Shown one piece after another: positions 1 through 13,221 of a stretch of DNA of 64,000 bases. Position 1 is the stretch's first letter. Each line of letters starts with the position of its first letter. Made by a program: the position numbers and the translations under genes. The stretch lies in NCBI RefSeq assembly GCF_019222765.1, contig NZ_CP078145.1:3410001-3474000 (forward strand), in the 5' to 3' direction. The notes under the pieces are model-generated. The model saw only the letters and a program-made list of their open reading frames with translations. It was not told where the DNA came from and did no database searches. This stretch comes from Nocardia iowensis. GTDB taxonomy: Bacteria; Actinomycetota; Actinomycetes; Mycobacteriales; Mycobacteriaceae.

Positions 1-2
1 GG

Positions 3-566
3 ACCTGCGTCGTCCTGCATATCGTCGGGCCACCGGCCGGTCACCGGTTCGACTGGCCCGGGCGCGTCACCGTCGGTGATGTGAACAAGTGGGAAGGCGC
101 GTTGCGTCGGCTCGAGCAAGTGCCCGCGCCCATCGTCGCCATCGTCGACGGCGACGCGTACGGGCCCGCCGCGGAGCTGCTGCTCGTCGCCGACTACCGG
201 ATCATGCGGGCGCGCACGACCTTCTCGTTCGCGTCGTCGGACGCCGGAGTCTGGCCGGCAATGGCGGTATATCGGCTTGCGGTGCAGGTCGGTGTCGGCC
301 GGGCACGCGAGCTGGCGGTACAGGGCGGAGCGCTGTCGGCCGAGGCGGCCAGGGCCTGCGGCGTGATCGACGCGGTGGCCGAACCCGGGACCGAAGCCGA
401 CGCGGTCGCCACCGGCCTCGCGATTTTCGAATCCTCCGTCGGATCCGAGATCGCGATTCGCCGACGCCTCGTGCTGGACGCGGCGACCACCCGGTTCGAA
501 GATGCGCTCGGCGCGCATCTGGCCGCCTCCGATCGAACGCTGCGACGCGAGCGAACCGCCTCATGA
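3..566 (+). CDS. dpgB: DpgB-like enoyl-CoA hydratase family protein (5' end outside the window)
   Basis: DpgB is a crotonase-fold helper of the type III synthase DpgA. With DpgD it promotes dehydration and aromatisation to 3,5-dihydroxyphenylacetyl-CoA. The reading frame is open from base 3, so the GTG at 81 is internal and the true start lies off the left edge. Visible motifs typical of DpgB are a WPG segment followed by a V-N-K-W-E block near bases 54-95, VDGDAYGPAAELLLVADYR, and VWPAMAVYRL. The stop overlaps the dpgC start (ATGA at 563-566), which implies translational coupling. Family assignment is by recognised motifs and by the dpgC/dpgD neighbours. DpgA is expected immediately upstream but cannot be seen. 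Confidence 0.85.
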   Translation, partial: TCVVLHIVGPPAGHRFDWPGRVTVGDVNKWEGALRRLEQVPAPIVAIVDGDAYGPAAELLLVADYRIMRARTTFSFASSDAGVWPAMAVYRLAVQVGVGRARELAVQGGALSAEAARACGVIDAVAEPGTEADAVATGLAIFESSVGSEIAIRRRLVLDAATTRFEDALGAHLAASDRTLRRERTAS

Positions 567-1876
567 CCACCATTGCCGACCTCGGCTTCAGCACCGGTGA
601 CCTCGACCTGGACCGGGCCGAGTTACGCACGGCCGCAAGTGAACACGCCGCACTGCTGCGCGCGCTGGGCCCGGTTCGAGCCCGCGACGACAGCGCCGCG
701 GCCCGCGCCGCCGCGGCGCATCGGGATCTTCGCCGACTGCGCCGGAAATTCCTGCGTCAGCATCTGCGCACTGTGTACCGCGCGGCAACCGACGACCTCC
801 GGCGTGGTCTGCGACTGTCCGAGCTCGGTGCCGCCGCGGCCGAACTGTTTCCCGGTCTGCTGCCGGATCCGGCGCAGTTGGGCGCCGACGCCGAGGTGGC
901 GCAGCCGGACAAGGAAGGCTGGGAGATCGATCAGGGAATCTTCTTCCACGCCGTGTTCGCGGACCCGGTGGCAGGCAACCATCTCCTCGACCAGATGCGC
1001 GCGCCGACCACCCGTGCCACTGACCTGCTCGCCGAGTTCCAGTCCACCGGTGCGATCACGCTGCCGGCTGTACACCTGGCGCGCAGTGGTGCCACGTCGA
1101 CGATCACCATCACCAACACGGCTTGCCTCAACGCCGAGGACAACCAGCATGTCGCCGACATGGAAACCGCGGTCGACCTGGTACTGCTGGATCCCATGTC
1201 GCACGTCGGCGTCGTCCGCGGCGGTGAGATGGAGCATCCGCGTTACCGCGGCAAACGAGTCTTCAGCGCCGGAATCAACCTCGCGCACCTGCACCAGGGC
1301 AAGATCTCCTTCATCGATTTCCTGCTGCGCCGGGAGACCGGTTACATCGCGAAGATCCTGCGCGGACTCGCCCAAGATGACGCCGGGTGGCCCGTCGTCC
1401 CGGCCTGCAAGCCCTGGATAGCGGCCGTCGACTCCTTCGCAATCGGTGGCGGGGCGCAGCTGCTCATGGTCTTCGACCGGGTCATCGCCAGCACCGACAG
1501 CTATATCAGTCTGCCCGCCGCACAGGAGGGCATCATTCCGGGCGCGGCGAACCTGCGTCTGGGGCGCGCGTCGAACTTCCGGTTGTCCCGGGACGTCATC
1601 CTGTGGGGCCGCAAGCTCTGGGCGACCGACCCGGACGCCCGTTTCGTCCTCGACACGGTGGTCGAGCCGGCCGCCATGGACCACGAGATCGCCGAGGCCG
1701 CAACGAGACTCGCGTCGCCCGCGGTCGTCGCGAACAAGCACATGCTGGTCGGTGCCGAAGAGCCGCAGGATGTTTTTCGCCGCTACCTGTCGGAGTTCTC
1801 GCTGCACCAGGCCATGCGCCTGTACTCCGCCGATGTGCTGGCCAAGACCGAGCGATTCCAGTCGGCGGGCCGATGA
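563..1876 (+). CDS. dpgC: DpgC-like 3,5-dihydroxyphenylacetyl-CoA 1,2-dioxygenase
   Basis: DpgC is a cofactor- and metal-free oxygenase of the crotonase superfamily. It oxidises 3,5-dihydroxyphenylacetyl-CoA with O2 to 3,5-dihydroxyphenylglyoxylate and releases CoA. The 437-residue length matches the family (about 435) and is much longer than ordinary enoyl-CoA hydratases because of a helical N-terminal domain (about residues 1-200). Recognisable core motifs are [40 protein letters not shown] and [19 protein letters not shown], which form the oxyanion-hole and crotonase core. The ATG at 563 overlaps the dpgB stop and the stop overlaps the dpgD start, giving a tightly coupled operon. A generic crotonase is unlikely because of the length and the flanking dpgB and dpgD. 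Confidence 0.9.
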   Translation: MTTIADLGFSTGDLDLDRAELRTAASEHAALLRALGPVRARDDSAAARAAAAHRDLRRLRRKFLRQHLRTVYRAATDDLRRGLRLSELGAAAAELFPGLLPDPAQLGADAEVAQPDKEGWEIDQGIFFHAVFADPVAGNHLLDQMRAPTTRATDLLAEFQSTGAITLPAVHLARSGATSTITITNTACLNAEDNQHVADMETAVDLVLLDPMSHVGVVRGGEMEHPRYRGKRVFSAGINLAHLHQGKISFIDFLLRRETGYIAKILRGLAQDDAGWPVVPACKPWIAAVDSFAIGGGAQLLMVFDRVIASTDSYISLPAAQEGIIPGAANLRLGRASNFRLSRDVILWGRKLWATDPDARFVLDTVVEPAAMDHEIAEAATRLASPAVVANKHMLVGAEEPQDVFRRYLSEFSLHQAMRLYSADVLAKTERFQSAGR

Positions 1877-2736
1877 CTACGGCATCGCGTAGTGATTCGG
1901 TGCGGGACGGTGGTCGGGCGACAGCTGGGTCCACCGCAATGGAACTGCACACGGTCGACTACCGCAAGCACGGACGTATCGCCACCGTGCAGCTGAATCG
2001 ACCGCACGTGCTCAACGCGATGAATCTCGCCATGCACGCCGAGCTGGCATGCGTCTGGGACGACATCGAAGCCGACGACGACATCTGGCTGGTCGTTCTG
2101 AGCGGAGCGGGGAAGAAGGCCTTCTCGGCCGGCCAGGATCTCAAGGAACTGGCCGGACGGATCGAGAACGGCTCGGCCCGTTCGTCATTCGGGAGCGCCG
2201 GAAAGCCGGGGTTCCCGCGCATCACCGAGCGGTTCTCGTTCGCCAAACCGATCATCGCGAAGGTGTCCGGGTACGCGCTCGGTGGCGGCTTCGAGCTCGC
2301 GCTGGCCTGCGACATCATCATCGCCGCCACGGACGCCCAATTCGGTCTCCCCGAGGCGACATTGGGCCTCATACCGGGCGCGGGCGGCGTCTTCCGGTTG
2401 CCCCGCCAGGCGCCGTATCGGATCGCGATGGGGCACCTGCTGACCGGGCGCACCATGTCTGCCGCGCGTGCCTTCGAACTCGGTCTGGTCAACGAGGTGG
2501 TTTCCGAGACCGAGCTCGATTCATGTGTGGAACGCTGGGCCGCGGACGTTCTCGCCTGCGCGCCGTTGTCGATTCGGGCGATCAAGGAAGCGGCCGCGGC
2601 GTCGATCGCCATGCCGCTGCCCGAGGCCTTCACCGCCGATTATCAGTGGGAGCGCACCAGGGCCGACTCCGCCGACGCCGAGGAGGGCCCACGAGCCTTT
2701 GCCGAAAAACGAGCACCGAACTGGACCGGACGATAG
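1873..2736 (+). CDS. dpgD: DpgD-like enoyl-CoA hydratase
   Basis: This is a crotonase-family enzyme predicted to act with DpgB in dehydrating and aromatising the DpgA tetraketide to 3,5-dihydroxyphenylacetyl-CoA. It has 287 residues if the coupled ATG at 1873 is used. An internal ATG at 1939 (MELHTVDY) would give a product without the unconserved leader. Motifs are [28 protein letters not shown] (first oxyanion-hole strand), [15 protein letters not shown] and [13 protein letters not shown], the last carrying the acidic residues used by hydratases. It ends 7 bases before the next gene, which has its own GGAG ribosome binding site. On its own it could be any enoyl-CoA hydratase; the dpgB-dpgC order makes DpgD the best call. 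Confidence 0.85.
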   Translation: MTTASRSDSVRDGGRATAGSTAMELHTVDYRKHGRIATVQLNRPHVLNAMNLAMHAELACVWDDIEADDDIWLVVLSGAGKKAFSAGQDLKELAGRIENGSARSSFGSAGKPGFPRITERFSFAKPIIAKVSGYALGGGFELALACDIIIAATDAQFGLPEATLGLIPGAGGVFRLPRQAPYRIAMGHLLTGRTMSAARAFELGLVNEVVSETELDSCVERWAADVLACAPLSIRAIKEAAAASIAMPLPEAFTADYQWERTRADSADAEEGPRAFAEKRAPNWTGR

Positions 2737-2743
2737 GAGCAGA

Positions 2744-4579
2744 ATGAATTCACCCAAGCTCGGCCGCGATGTGGTATTCGACTACATTCATGAAGCCGGA
2801 GTCGAATATGTCTTCGGCGTGCCCGGCACGCAAGAAATCCCGTTGATCGATGCGACGACGATTCCGGAAAACGAAGTCGACTATATTCCGTGCCTGCACG
2901 AGAATATCGCCATGGGTGCTGCGATGGGGTATGCCCGTGCGTCCGGGCGGCCCGGTGTCGCGCTGGTACACGTCACGCCGGGTGCGGCCAATATCATCGG
3001 CAACCTTTTCAACGCGTACACGTCGAATATTCCGGTGCTCGTCCTGTGCGGTCAGCAACACAGTGATCTATTGCTCCAGGAGCCGCTGCTCGGCTCCGAT
3101 CTGGTACGCACCGCGGGGCAATATGCGAAGTGGGCGCACGAAATCCGGTGTGCCGACGAGATACCCATCGCGATGCAGCGAGCCTTCAAGGAACTGCTCA
3201 CCCCGCCGTTCCGCCCCGTCTTCATTTCCATTCCGTGGGACTACCTGCTCGAACAACCCAACTGGCAGGAGCACGGTCGCACGACTCGCATCGCGCACGC
3301 CGTCACCGGCGATCCCACCGGCATCGCCGCGGCGGTCCACACGCTCGCGGACGCGAAGAAGCCGGTCCTGCTGGTCGGCGACGGCGTCGGCGAGGCCGGT
3401 GCCTGGTCGGAAATCGAACAGCTCGCGAACCTGCTCGGTGCCGCCGTGTACTCCGAGTTCCAAGCGAGCCGGATGAACTATCCGAACGACCTTCCGCACT
3501 GGCAGGGCGAGTTGCTGCCGATCCAAGAGGGCATCCACATGCAGCTCGAGGGATTCGACACCATATTTCTCATCGGGGTGAATTCCCACGCGCAGATATC
3601 GATCTTCCACTGGAAGAATGGCCCGATCATTCCGGGGGAGCTGATCCAGGTTGCGTTGCACAACGACTCGTGGCAGATCGGCAAGAACTACTTCTCCGAG
3701 GTCGGTGTCCTCGGCGACATCAAGAAGACGCTGCCGCTGATCATCTCCGGCATCGCCGATCACGAGCACTTCGACAGGAGCTCGGCCGAATCCCGGAACA
3801 ACAACATCCTGCGACTCGGCGCGCAACGCGACAGATCATTCGACTCGGAAACCGAAAAATTGCGGCGCATCGATAGTGACAAACGGCGCATCGATAGTGT
3901 GGTTCCGATCGCCGGTCATCAGGTCGCCATTGCCCTCGCCGAAGTACAGAAGACCCTGGACTATCAACTCACGGTGCTGAACGAGGCATTCTCGATCGGC
4001 AGTGTCATCCAGAAAGCACTGACCTACGATTCGCCGGATGCCTACTTCTGCACCTCGGGCGGCTCACTGGGATTCTCGATTCCGGCCTCGATCGGCATCT
4101 CGCTGGGTCTGAAGAAGCAGAAGCGTTTCGTCGTGAACATCGTCGGCGACGGCTCGGCCCTGTTCCACACCAACTCCTGGTGGACCACCAGCAAGTTCAA
4201 CCTGCCGGTGCTGTACCTCGTCGTGAACGATTCCCAATACACGTCGCTGATGATCGGTCTGGGGCTGATCGAAAAGATCTACGGGTGGAAGCCGACGAAT
4301 CCGCCCACGTACCTGAGCCTCGGCAGTCCCGCACAGGACTTCTCGGCGATCGCCGAGACGTTCGGTATCGGCAGCGAAGTGGTCACCGACGCGCGCAACC
4401 TGCGCGGAGCCATCGAAAACGGATTCAAGGTGATCGCGAGCGGCAAACCTTACATCCTCGATATCCGCACCGATCCCGACGCTCCCGGCAAGCCGCCGCT
4501 CATCGACGTACTGCTGGCCGAAAAGCCCGGTGTAGACCTCGATTTCATCGAAAAACTGCGCCAGATCGGCCCTCCGTGA
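2744..4579 (+). CDS. ThDP-dependent decarboxylase, benzoylformate decarboxylase-like
   Basis: A 611-residue thiamine-diphosphate enzyme of the acetolactate synthase/benzoylformate decarboxylase superfamily. The N-terminal Pyr domain has FGVPGTQEIPLID and the cofactor-activating glutamate (CLHENIAMGAA, E about 53). The middle domain follows. The C-terminal PP domain has the GDG...N metal/ThDP motif (GDGSALFHTNSW about 468, VVND about 495). ISIFHWKNG (H about 289) falls where benzoylformate decarboxylase has an active-site histidine; this alignment was made by eye. The family decarboxylates aryl glyoxylates, and DpgC makes exactly such a compound. The inferred reaction is therefore 3,5-dihydroxyphenylglyoxylate to 3,5-dihydroxybenzaldehyde, or carboligation of the same intermediate. 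The start is the ATG at 2744 after an AGGAGC site. Confidence 0.8.
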   Translation: MNSPKLGRDVVFDYIHEAGVEYVFGVPGTQEIPLIDATTIPENEVDYIPCLHENIAMGAAMGYARASGRPGVALVHVTPGAANIIGNLFNAYTSNIPVLVLCGQQHSDLLLQEPLLGSDLVRTAGQYAKWAHEIRCADEIPIAMQRAFKELLTPPFRPVFISIPWDYLLEQPNWQEHGRTTRIAHAVTGDPTGIAAAVHTLADAKKPVLLVGDGVGEAGAWSEIEQLANLLGAAVYSEFQASRMNYPNDLPHWQGELLPIQEGIHMQLEGFDTIFLIGVNSHAQISIFHWKNGPIIPGELIQVALHNDSWQIGKNYFSEVGVLGDIKKTLPLIISGIADHEHFDRSSAESRNNNILRLGAQRDRSFDSETEKLRRIDSDKRRIDSVVPIAGHQVAIALAEVQKTLDYQLTVLNEAFSIGSVIQKALTYDSPDAYFCTSGGSLGFSIPASIGISLGLKKQKRFVVNIVGDGSALFHTNSWWTTSKFNLPVLYLVVNDSQYTSLMIGLGLIEKIYGWKPTNPPTYLSLGSPAQDFSAIAETFGIGSEVVTDARNLRGAIENGFKVIASGKPYILDIRTDPDAPGKPPLIDVLLAEKPGVDLDFIEKLRQIGPP

Positions 4580-4601
4580 GAGTAAACCCGAGGAGACATT
4601 G

Positions 4602-5648
4602 ATGCGTACACCCAACACCTATATCGCCGCGCTCGGCTCGTTCCTGCCCGCGACGGTCACCGCCGAACAGGCGGTGGCGCAAGGCCTGTACCCGGCCGAA
4701 ACCGCCGAGATACACGAGCTCGGCGGTGCGGCGGTGGCCGGCCCGATACCCGCACCGGAAATGGCGCTGCGGGCCGCGGAGATCGCGGTCAAGCGGTCGG
4801 GGCTGGTCGCGGAAGAATTCGATTTGCTGCTCTACGCGAGCACCTGGCTGCAAGGGCCGGAAGGCTGGCTACCGCACCCGTATCTCCAGCGGCATCTCGT
4901 CGGCCCGATACCGGCCTTGGAGATCCGGCAGGGCTGTAACGGGATGTTCTCCGCATTGTCGATGGCCGTCGAGTATCTCCGTGCGGATCCGGACCGCCAC
5001 AGCGCACTGCTGGTCGCCGCGGATAATTTCGGCACGCCCCTGATGGACCGCTGGAAGATGTCGGCGTTGTTCATCGCGGGCGATGCCGCCTCGGCGGTGG
5101 TGCTCACCAAGACGGACGGGTTCGCCCAGCTGTTGTCGGTGTGCCACACCTCGATTCCCGAGGCGGAGGAAATACACCGGGCCAGCGAACCACTGTTTCC
5201 GCCGGGTGTTTCGCTCGGGAAGTCCCCCGATTTCTTCGCCCGCCTGCAAGAAATTACCGCCAAGGTGGCGGCCGCTCCCGACTCGCCACTCGGAGCGGCC
5301 ATGGCCAGAGTGCGCGAGGAAATCCCGGTGGTAGTCGGCCAGGCACTCGACGAGGCCGGTATCGGCCTCGACGACATCGCTCGGGTGGCGTTCTTGAACT
5401 GCTCGCGTGAAGCCACCGAGCAGCGCTGCATGGTGCCGCTCGGGCTGCCCATGGAGAAGTCGACCTGGGACTTCGGGCGGATGGTCGGCCATTGCTCGGC
5501 CAGTGACCAAATTCTTTCCTTCGAGCACCTGGTCACCACCGGACAGCTCCGCGCGGGGCAGTACCTGCTGTTGTTCGGCTCGGCGCCCGGGGTTCTGTTG
5601 TCGGCCGCCGTCATCAAGGTGCTGCGCGACCCGGAGTGGACCGAATGA
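4602..5648 (+). CDS. KAS III-like acyltransferase (CerJ/ChlB3/AviN type)
   Basis: A 348-residue thiolase-fold protein of the ketoacyl-ACP synthase III family. The nucleophile is in IRQGCNGMFSAL (C112). The usual KAS III HQAN region reads NCSRE (266-270), and GHCSASDQ (H297, D302) is present instead. This fits the Cys-His-Asp arrangement described for CerJ-type enzymes that move acyl groups rather than condense malonyl-ACP. Such proteins pair with orsellinic or 6-methylsalicylic acid synthases in avilamycin, calicheamicin and chlorothricin clusters, where they transfer the aryl acid. The next gene is exactly such a synthase. The ATG at 4602 is preferred over TTG 4599 because AGGAGA (4591-4596) sits 5 bases upstream. 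Confidence 0.82.
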   Translation: MRTPNTYIAALGSFLPATVTAEQAVAQGLYPAETAEIHELGGAAVAGPIPAPEMALRAAEIAVKRSGLVAEEFDLLLYASTWLQGPEGWLPHPYLQRHLVGPIPALEIRQGCNGMFSALSMAVEYLRADPDRHSALLVAADNFGTPLMDRWKMSALFIAGDAASAVVLTKTDGFAQLLSVCHTSIPEAEEIHRASEPLFPPGVSLGKSPDFFARLQEITAKVAAAPDSPLGAAMARVREEIPVVVGQALDEAGIGLDDIARVAFLNCSREATEQRCMVPLGLPMEKSTWDFGRMVGHCSASDQILSFEHLVTTGQLRAGQYLLLFGSAPGVLLSAAVIKVLRDPEWTE

Positions 5649-5665
5649 TCAGGAGTGAGAACGAC

Positions 5666-9493
<3,828 letters not shown>

Positions 9494-9500
9494 GAGTTGC

Positions 9501-9546
9501 CCGTGCCCGTCCCACGGGTGTCAGAACATCCGCGGGACGGGCACGG
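9501..9546 (+). terminator. Strong hairpin ending the PKS operon
   Basis: A perfect 13-bp stem, CCGTGCCCGTCCC (9501-9513) with GGGACGGGCACGG (9534-9546), lies 8 bases after the PKS stop. No long T-run follows, as is common in actinobacteria. It separates the biosynthetic operon from the exporter gene. Confidence 0.7.
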
Positions 9547-9650
9547 CACCCTGTCCGAGGCAGTCACGTACCCGGTGAGTCGATCACCGCCGAGCGTGGT
9601 GTGGGGTCGGCGGATAGTCCGGATTCGTTGTCGTACAAGGGAGTTGACCG

Positions 9651-10913
9651 ATGGCGTCTTCGCCGGTGACGATTGATGCGGCCACTACCTCGCGGCCGTC
9701 GATCGCTTTTCTGATCATGCTCGGCGGGCTGGCCGCGATCGGCCCGTTCGCGATCGACATCTATCTGCCCGCGTTGCCGGCCATGACGGCCGATCTGCAC
9801 ACGAGCGCCAGCGGTGTCCAAGCCACGCTCACCGCGTCCATCGCGGGAATGGCACTCGGACAGCTGATTCTGGGTCCGCTCTCGGACTCCTATGGCCGAC
9901 GCACTCCATTACTGATCTGTCTCACCGTCTATACGATCACCTCGGTCGTGTGCATGGTCGCCCCCAATCTGCCGGTCCTCATTGCGCTTCGAGCGTTGCA
10001 GGCTATCGCGGCCGCCGGCGGGATCGTCATCGGTCGCGCGGCTGTTCGCGACATTGCCGCCGGACCGGCCATGGCGCGCATCTTGTCGATGCTCTTGCTG
10101 GTGATCGGCATTTCGCCGGCCCTTGCCCCGATTGTCGGCGCCGAACTGCTGCCATTTACGCACTGGCGCGGCCTATTTGGAGTGATCGCCTGCCTCGGTT
10201 TCGTTCTGCTGTGCGCATGCCTGCGGTGGCTTCCCGAAACCTTGCCTCGAGAGCGTCGCCGGTCCGGCAGCATCGCCGGCAGTCTCAGGCAGTACCGTCG
10301 CCTGCTGACCGATCTCGACTTCATCGGCTATGCCGTCACCGCTGGTTTCACCTTCGCGGCGATGTTCGCATACATCTCCGGTAGCGCTTTCGCGCTCGAG
10401 CAGGGGTACCAGCTCAGCCCACGGCTGTTCGGCGTGGTGTTGGGCGTCAATGCACTGGGAATGCTGCTGGCCGGACAAATCAGCGTGCGCCTGACGCACC
10501 ATGTGCAACTTCGGCCGCTGCTCACGACCGCCACGCTGATCGGTCTCGCCGGGGCGATGGTGAGCACCCTTACCGTGCTGGCCGACTTCGGACTCCCGCT
10601 GCTGCTCATCGGACTGTTCCTGCTCATCTCCAGCGTCGGCGCGATCCTGCCGAACAGCATGGCCCTGGCCATGACGCGCTACCCCGAGGTCGCCGGCAGC
10701 GCCGCGGCGCTCATGGGGGCAGGCCAATTCGTCATCGGCGGAATCCTCGCCCCCGTCACCGGAATCGGTGCGCACAGCCATCCCGGGCTCGCCATGACGC
10801 TCACCATCCTCATCTGTATGACCGTCGCAACCGCCAGCGTCATCGTGGTCACCAGGGCCACACCGCACGCCGATCGCACCGCACCATCCACCGCAGCTGC
10901 GCCGATCCGCTGA
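9651..10913 (+). CDS. MFS drug exporter, Bcr/CflA family
   Basis: A 420-residue major facilitator with 12 predicted hydrophobic segments. The Bcr/CflA signatures are PFAIDIYLPALPAM near residue 27 and LGPLSDSYGRRTPLL in the first cytoplasmic loop. It starts at ATG 9651 after AAGGGAG, 157 bases downstream of the PKS and behind the terminator, so it probably has its own promoter. Members of the family expel drugs and sometimes cysteine-type metabolites by proton antiport. Its position makes export of, or resistance to, the cluster product a reasonable inference, but nothing in the sequence fixes the substrate. Confidence 0.82.
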   Translation: MASSPVTIDAATTSRPSIAFLIMLGGLAAIGPFAIDIYLPALPAMTADLHTSASGVQATLTASIAGMALGQLILGPLSDSYGRRTPLLICLTVYTITSVVCMVAPNLPVLIALRALQAIAAAGGIVIGRAAVRDIAAGPAMARILSMLLLVIGISPALAPIVGAELLPFTHWRGLFGVIACLGFVLLCACLRWLPETLPRERRRSGSIAGSLRQYRRLLTDLDFIGYAVTAGFTFAAMFAYISGSAFALEQGYQLSPRLFGVVLGVNALGMLLAGQISVRLTHHVQLRPLLTTATLIGLAGAMVSTLTVLADFGLPLLLIGLFLLISSVGAILPNSMALAMTRYPEVAGSAAALMGAGQFVIGGILAPVTGIGAHSHPGLAMTLTILICMTVATASVIVVTRATPHADRTAPSTAAAPIR

Positions 10914-10963
10914 GCCCGCGAGTCGCGTTTGCGCCCAAGACCGTGCCGAGAACTTGGACAGCG

Positions 10964-12433
10964 TCACGAAAGGCGTTCGGGGGCAATGGTGGTCGGGTCG
11001 GTTGTCGGTAGGGTGACGGTGAATCGGGCGCCGCCGTGCGGGCCGTCACCGAGGTGGATGTCGCCACTGTGGCGGTCGACGACGTCGCGGACAATGGCAA
11101 GGCCTAATCCGGCGCCGCCTTTGTCGCGGCTGCGGGCGTCGTCGAGGCGGACGAACCGCTGGAAGATTCGGTCCCTGTCCTTGGGAGGCACGCCGGGGCC
11201 GTCGTCGGTGACCTCGAGGACGACCTTGTCAGCGGAGTTGCGTGCCACTGCGACCAGCACGGTGGTGGTTGCGTGACGTTGTGCGTTGTCGACGAGGTTG
11301 GTCACCACTCGGCCCAGTTGGGTCCGGCTACCCAGGACGAGGACAGGTTCGTCGGGAATGTCGGTCGCGATCGGGTGCGGGTCCGCAGGGCGGTGAGTCA
11401 GTGCGTCTCGGACGACGGTGGCGAGGTCGACCGGGTTCCTGCGGGGTTGTTCACCGGCGTCGATGCGGGCCAGCAACAGCAGATCGGCGGCGAGATGTTC
11501 GAGCCGTACGGTGTCGTCGATCAGCCCGTCCAGTTCTAGTAGCCGGGGGTGTGCCTGGGCGACCTCTAGCTGGGTGCGCAGGCTGGCGATGGGGCTGCGC
11601 AGTTCGTGCGCGGCGTCGGCGATGAAGCGGCGCTGGCGTTCCGCGGCGGCTTCCAAGGCGGCGAGGGTGCTGTTGGTGGTCTGGGCGAGGCGGGCGATTT
11701 CGTCGCGCGAGGCGGGTTCGGGGACCCGGCGAGACAGGTCGCCGCCCATGATCTCGGCAAGTTCGGTCCGGATGGCCTCCACCGGCCGTAGGGCGCGGCG
11801 GGTCACCAGCCAGGTCACCGCCGCCGCCACGGCGAGCAGCGGCACCAGGCCGATCAGCATCGCGTTGCGGACCCCGGCGACGGCTTTGTCGGCGGTAGCC
11901 AAAGAGGTACCGGAGTAGATCGTGACGGGCTGCCCGCTCGGGGTGGTGGTGACCATTCCGGCCACCCGGAAGACGCGGTCGTCATCATCGGCCGCTGGGA
12001 GCCTGATGTCGCGGAATGTGACGGTGGTCGGCGGCAGGCCGGGCATCGGATTGTCGTCGGAGTCGTCGTCATCGTCATCCCCGTGCGGCGCGGAACGCGT
12101 TGGCACCGGGGCGAAATCGGCCATAGGCGGGCGACCGCGCAGCTCTTCTTCCGCCGCCAACACCGACCCGGCGGCTGAAACCACTTGTACCGGTTGGTGA
12201 TCGGCGTCAGGGAGCTTAAGATTCGCGAAGTCGGTGCCGACCGCCAGCTGCGCGGCCACGTCATGCGCGGTCATCTCCGCTTGCAGGTTCGCACTGTCGA
12301 GCAGGTTGTGCCGCAGCACCGCCAGCACGACCATCCCGGCTGCTACGAGAGCCGCCGCGACCACGGCCGTGGCCGCCACGGTGGTGCGTGCCCGCACCGA
12401 ACTCCACCACCAATGCCACTGCCGGTCAGCCAC
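10964..12433 (-). CDS. Two-component sensor histidine kinase
   Basis: A 489-residue inner-membrane kinase. TM1 is about residues 16-40, the extracytoplasmic loop about 41-188, and TM2 about 191-212, followed by HAMP. HisKA has IADAAHELRSPIASLR (phospho-His about 276). The HATPase has VTNLVDNAQRHA, DDGPGVPP and GGAGLGLAI. The GTG at 12433 overlaps the last 8 bases of the upstream regulator gene, so the two are co-transcribed. The sensor loop carries a run HGDDDDDDSDDN and a second acidic patch, AADDDD. Acidic patches in PhoQ-type sensors bind divalent cations or cationic peptides; a similar role here is an inference. Confidence 0.88.
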   Translation of the reverse strand: MADRQWHWWWSSVRARTTVAATAVVAAALVAAGMVVLAVLRHNLLDSANLQAEMTAHDVAAQLAVGTDFANLKLPDADHQPVQVVSAAGSVLAAEEELRGRPPMADFAPVPTRSAPHGDDDDDDSDDNPMPGLPPTTVTFRDIRLPAADDDDRVFRVAGMVTTTPSGQPVTIYSGTSLATADKAVAGVRNAMLIGLVPLLAVAAAVTWLVTRRALRPVEAIRTELAEIMGGDLSRRVPEPASRDEIARLAQTTNSTLAALEAAAERQRRFIADAAHELRSPIASLRTQLEVAQAHPRLLELDGLIDDTVRLEHLAADLLLLARIDAGEQPRRNPVDLATVVRDALTHRPADPHPIATDIPDEPVLVLGSRTQLGRVVTNLVDNAQRHATTTVLVAVARNSADKVVLEVTDDGPGVPPKDRDRIFQRFVRLDDARSRDKGGAGLGLAIVRDVVDRHSGDIHLGDGPHGGARFTVTLPTTDPTTIAPERLS

Positions 12434-13103
12434 TGTCGGCCACCAGGCGGTACCCGGCGCCGCGCACGGTGAGGATCGACCGCCGCCGGAATGGGGCATC
12501 GATCTTGCGGCGCAGCGCGCTGATGTAGACCTCGACGATATTCGGGTCGCCAGCGTAGGCGAAATCCCAGACATGTTCCAAGATATCGGCTTTCGACACG
12601 ACTTCCCCGGCGCGTACGGCCAGATGTTCCAGAACCGCGAATTCCTTCGCGGTGAGCGTCACTTCCTGACCACCCCGCCGACAGGTATGCGTATTCGGGT
12701 CCACAGTCAGGTCGCCAACCTGTAACAGCGGGGAGCCGCTGCGGGTGCGGCGGCGCAGGAGGGCGCGAATGCGGGCGAGCAGCACCACGTAGGAGAACGG
12801 CTTGCTGAGGTAATCGTCGGCGCCGGTGTCGAGCCCCTCGGCTTCGTCGTATTCACCGTCCTTGGCGGTCAGCATCAGCACAGGTGTGTCGTCACCCGCG
12901 GCCCGCAACGACCCGCACACCCGGTAGCCGTTGAGGCCCGGCAGCATGATGTCGAGGACGATCAGGTCGTAGTCGCCGGTGCTGGCGCAGTGCAGACCGT
13001 CGATGCCGTCATGGACCACATCCACCGCGAAACCCTCGGCTGCCAACCCCTTGGCCAGGGTGTCGGCCAGCCGCTTCTCGTCCTCCACGATCAGCAGACG
13101 CAT
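12426..13103 (-). CDS. OmpR/PhoB-family response regulator
   Basis: A 225-residue regulator. The receiver domain (1-115) has the acidic pair EDE at 7-9, phospho-acceptor D51 in LIVLDIMLPG, and K in LSKPFSY. A winged-helix DNA-binding domain (130-225) ends in TVRGAGYRL. It is the first gene of the two-gene operon with the histidine kinase. It transcribes away from a PepSY protein gene across an intergenic region full of TTCAG direct repeats, which it probably binds. Confidence 0.92.
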   Translation of the reverse strand: MRLLIVEDEKRLADTLAKGLAAEGFAVDVVHDGIDGLHCASTGDYDLIVLDIMLPGLNGYRVCGSLRAAGDDTPVLMLTAKDGEYDEAEGLDTGADDYLSKPFSYVVLLARIRALLRRRTRSGSPLLQVGDLTVDPNTHTCRRGGQEVTLTAKEFAVLEHLAVRAGEVVSKADILEHVWDFAYAGDPNIVEVYISALRRKIDAPFRRRSILTVRGAGYRLVADSG

Positions 13104-13122
13104 TCTCTCAGCTTGTCAGACG

Positions 13123-13163
13123 CTTCCTGAAGCCGATTTCAGGTGTCTTCAGGAAGGCTTCAG
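13123..13163. promoter_or_regulatory. Probable response-regulator binding site (TTCAG direct repeats)
   Basis: TTCAG occurs at 13138, 13148 and 13159, that is at 10- and 11-base spacing or one helical turn. CTTCCTGAAG (13123-13132) and its exact reverse complement CTTCAGGAAG (13147-13156) also occur. Direct repeats at this pitch are the usual target of OmpR-family dimers. The site lies between the divergent regulator and PepSY genes and could control both. Confidence 0.6.
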
Positions 13164-13221
13164 CTCCGCCTTGGCACGGTGGAGCCGTACTCGAAGCATC
13201 ACTGACGCAGGAGGATTCACC

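Noticed and set aside
623..1807. 394-codon minus-strand frame opposite dpgC
   Set aside because: Antisense shadow of dpgC without recognisable domains.
89..1876. Long + strand frame starting at 89 and running through dpgC
   Set aside because: Its first part is arginine-rich nonsense out of frame with dpgB; the real dpgC starts at 563.
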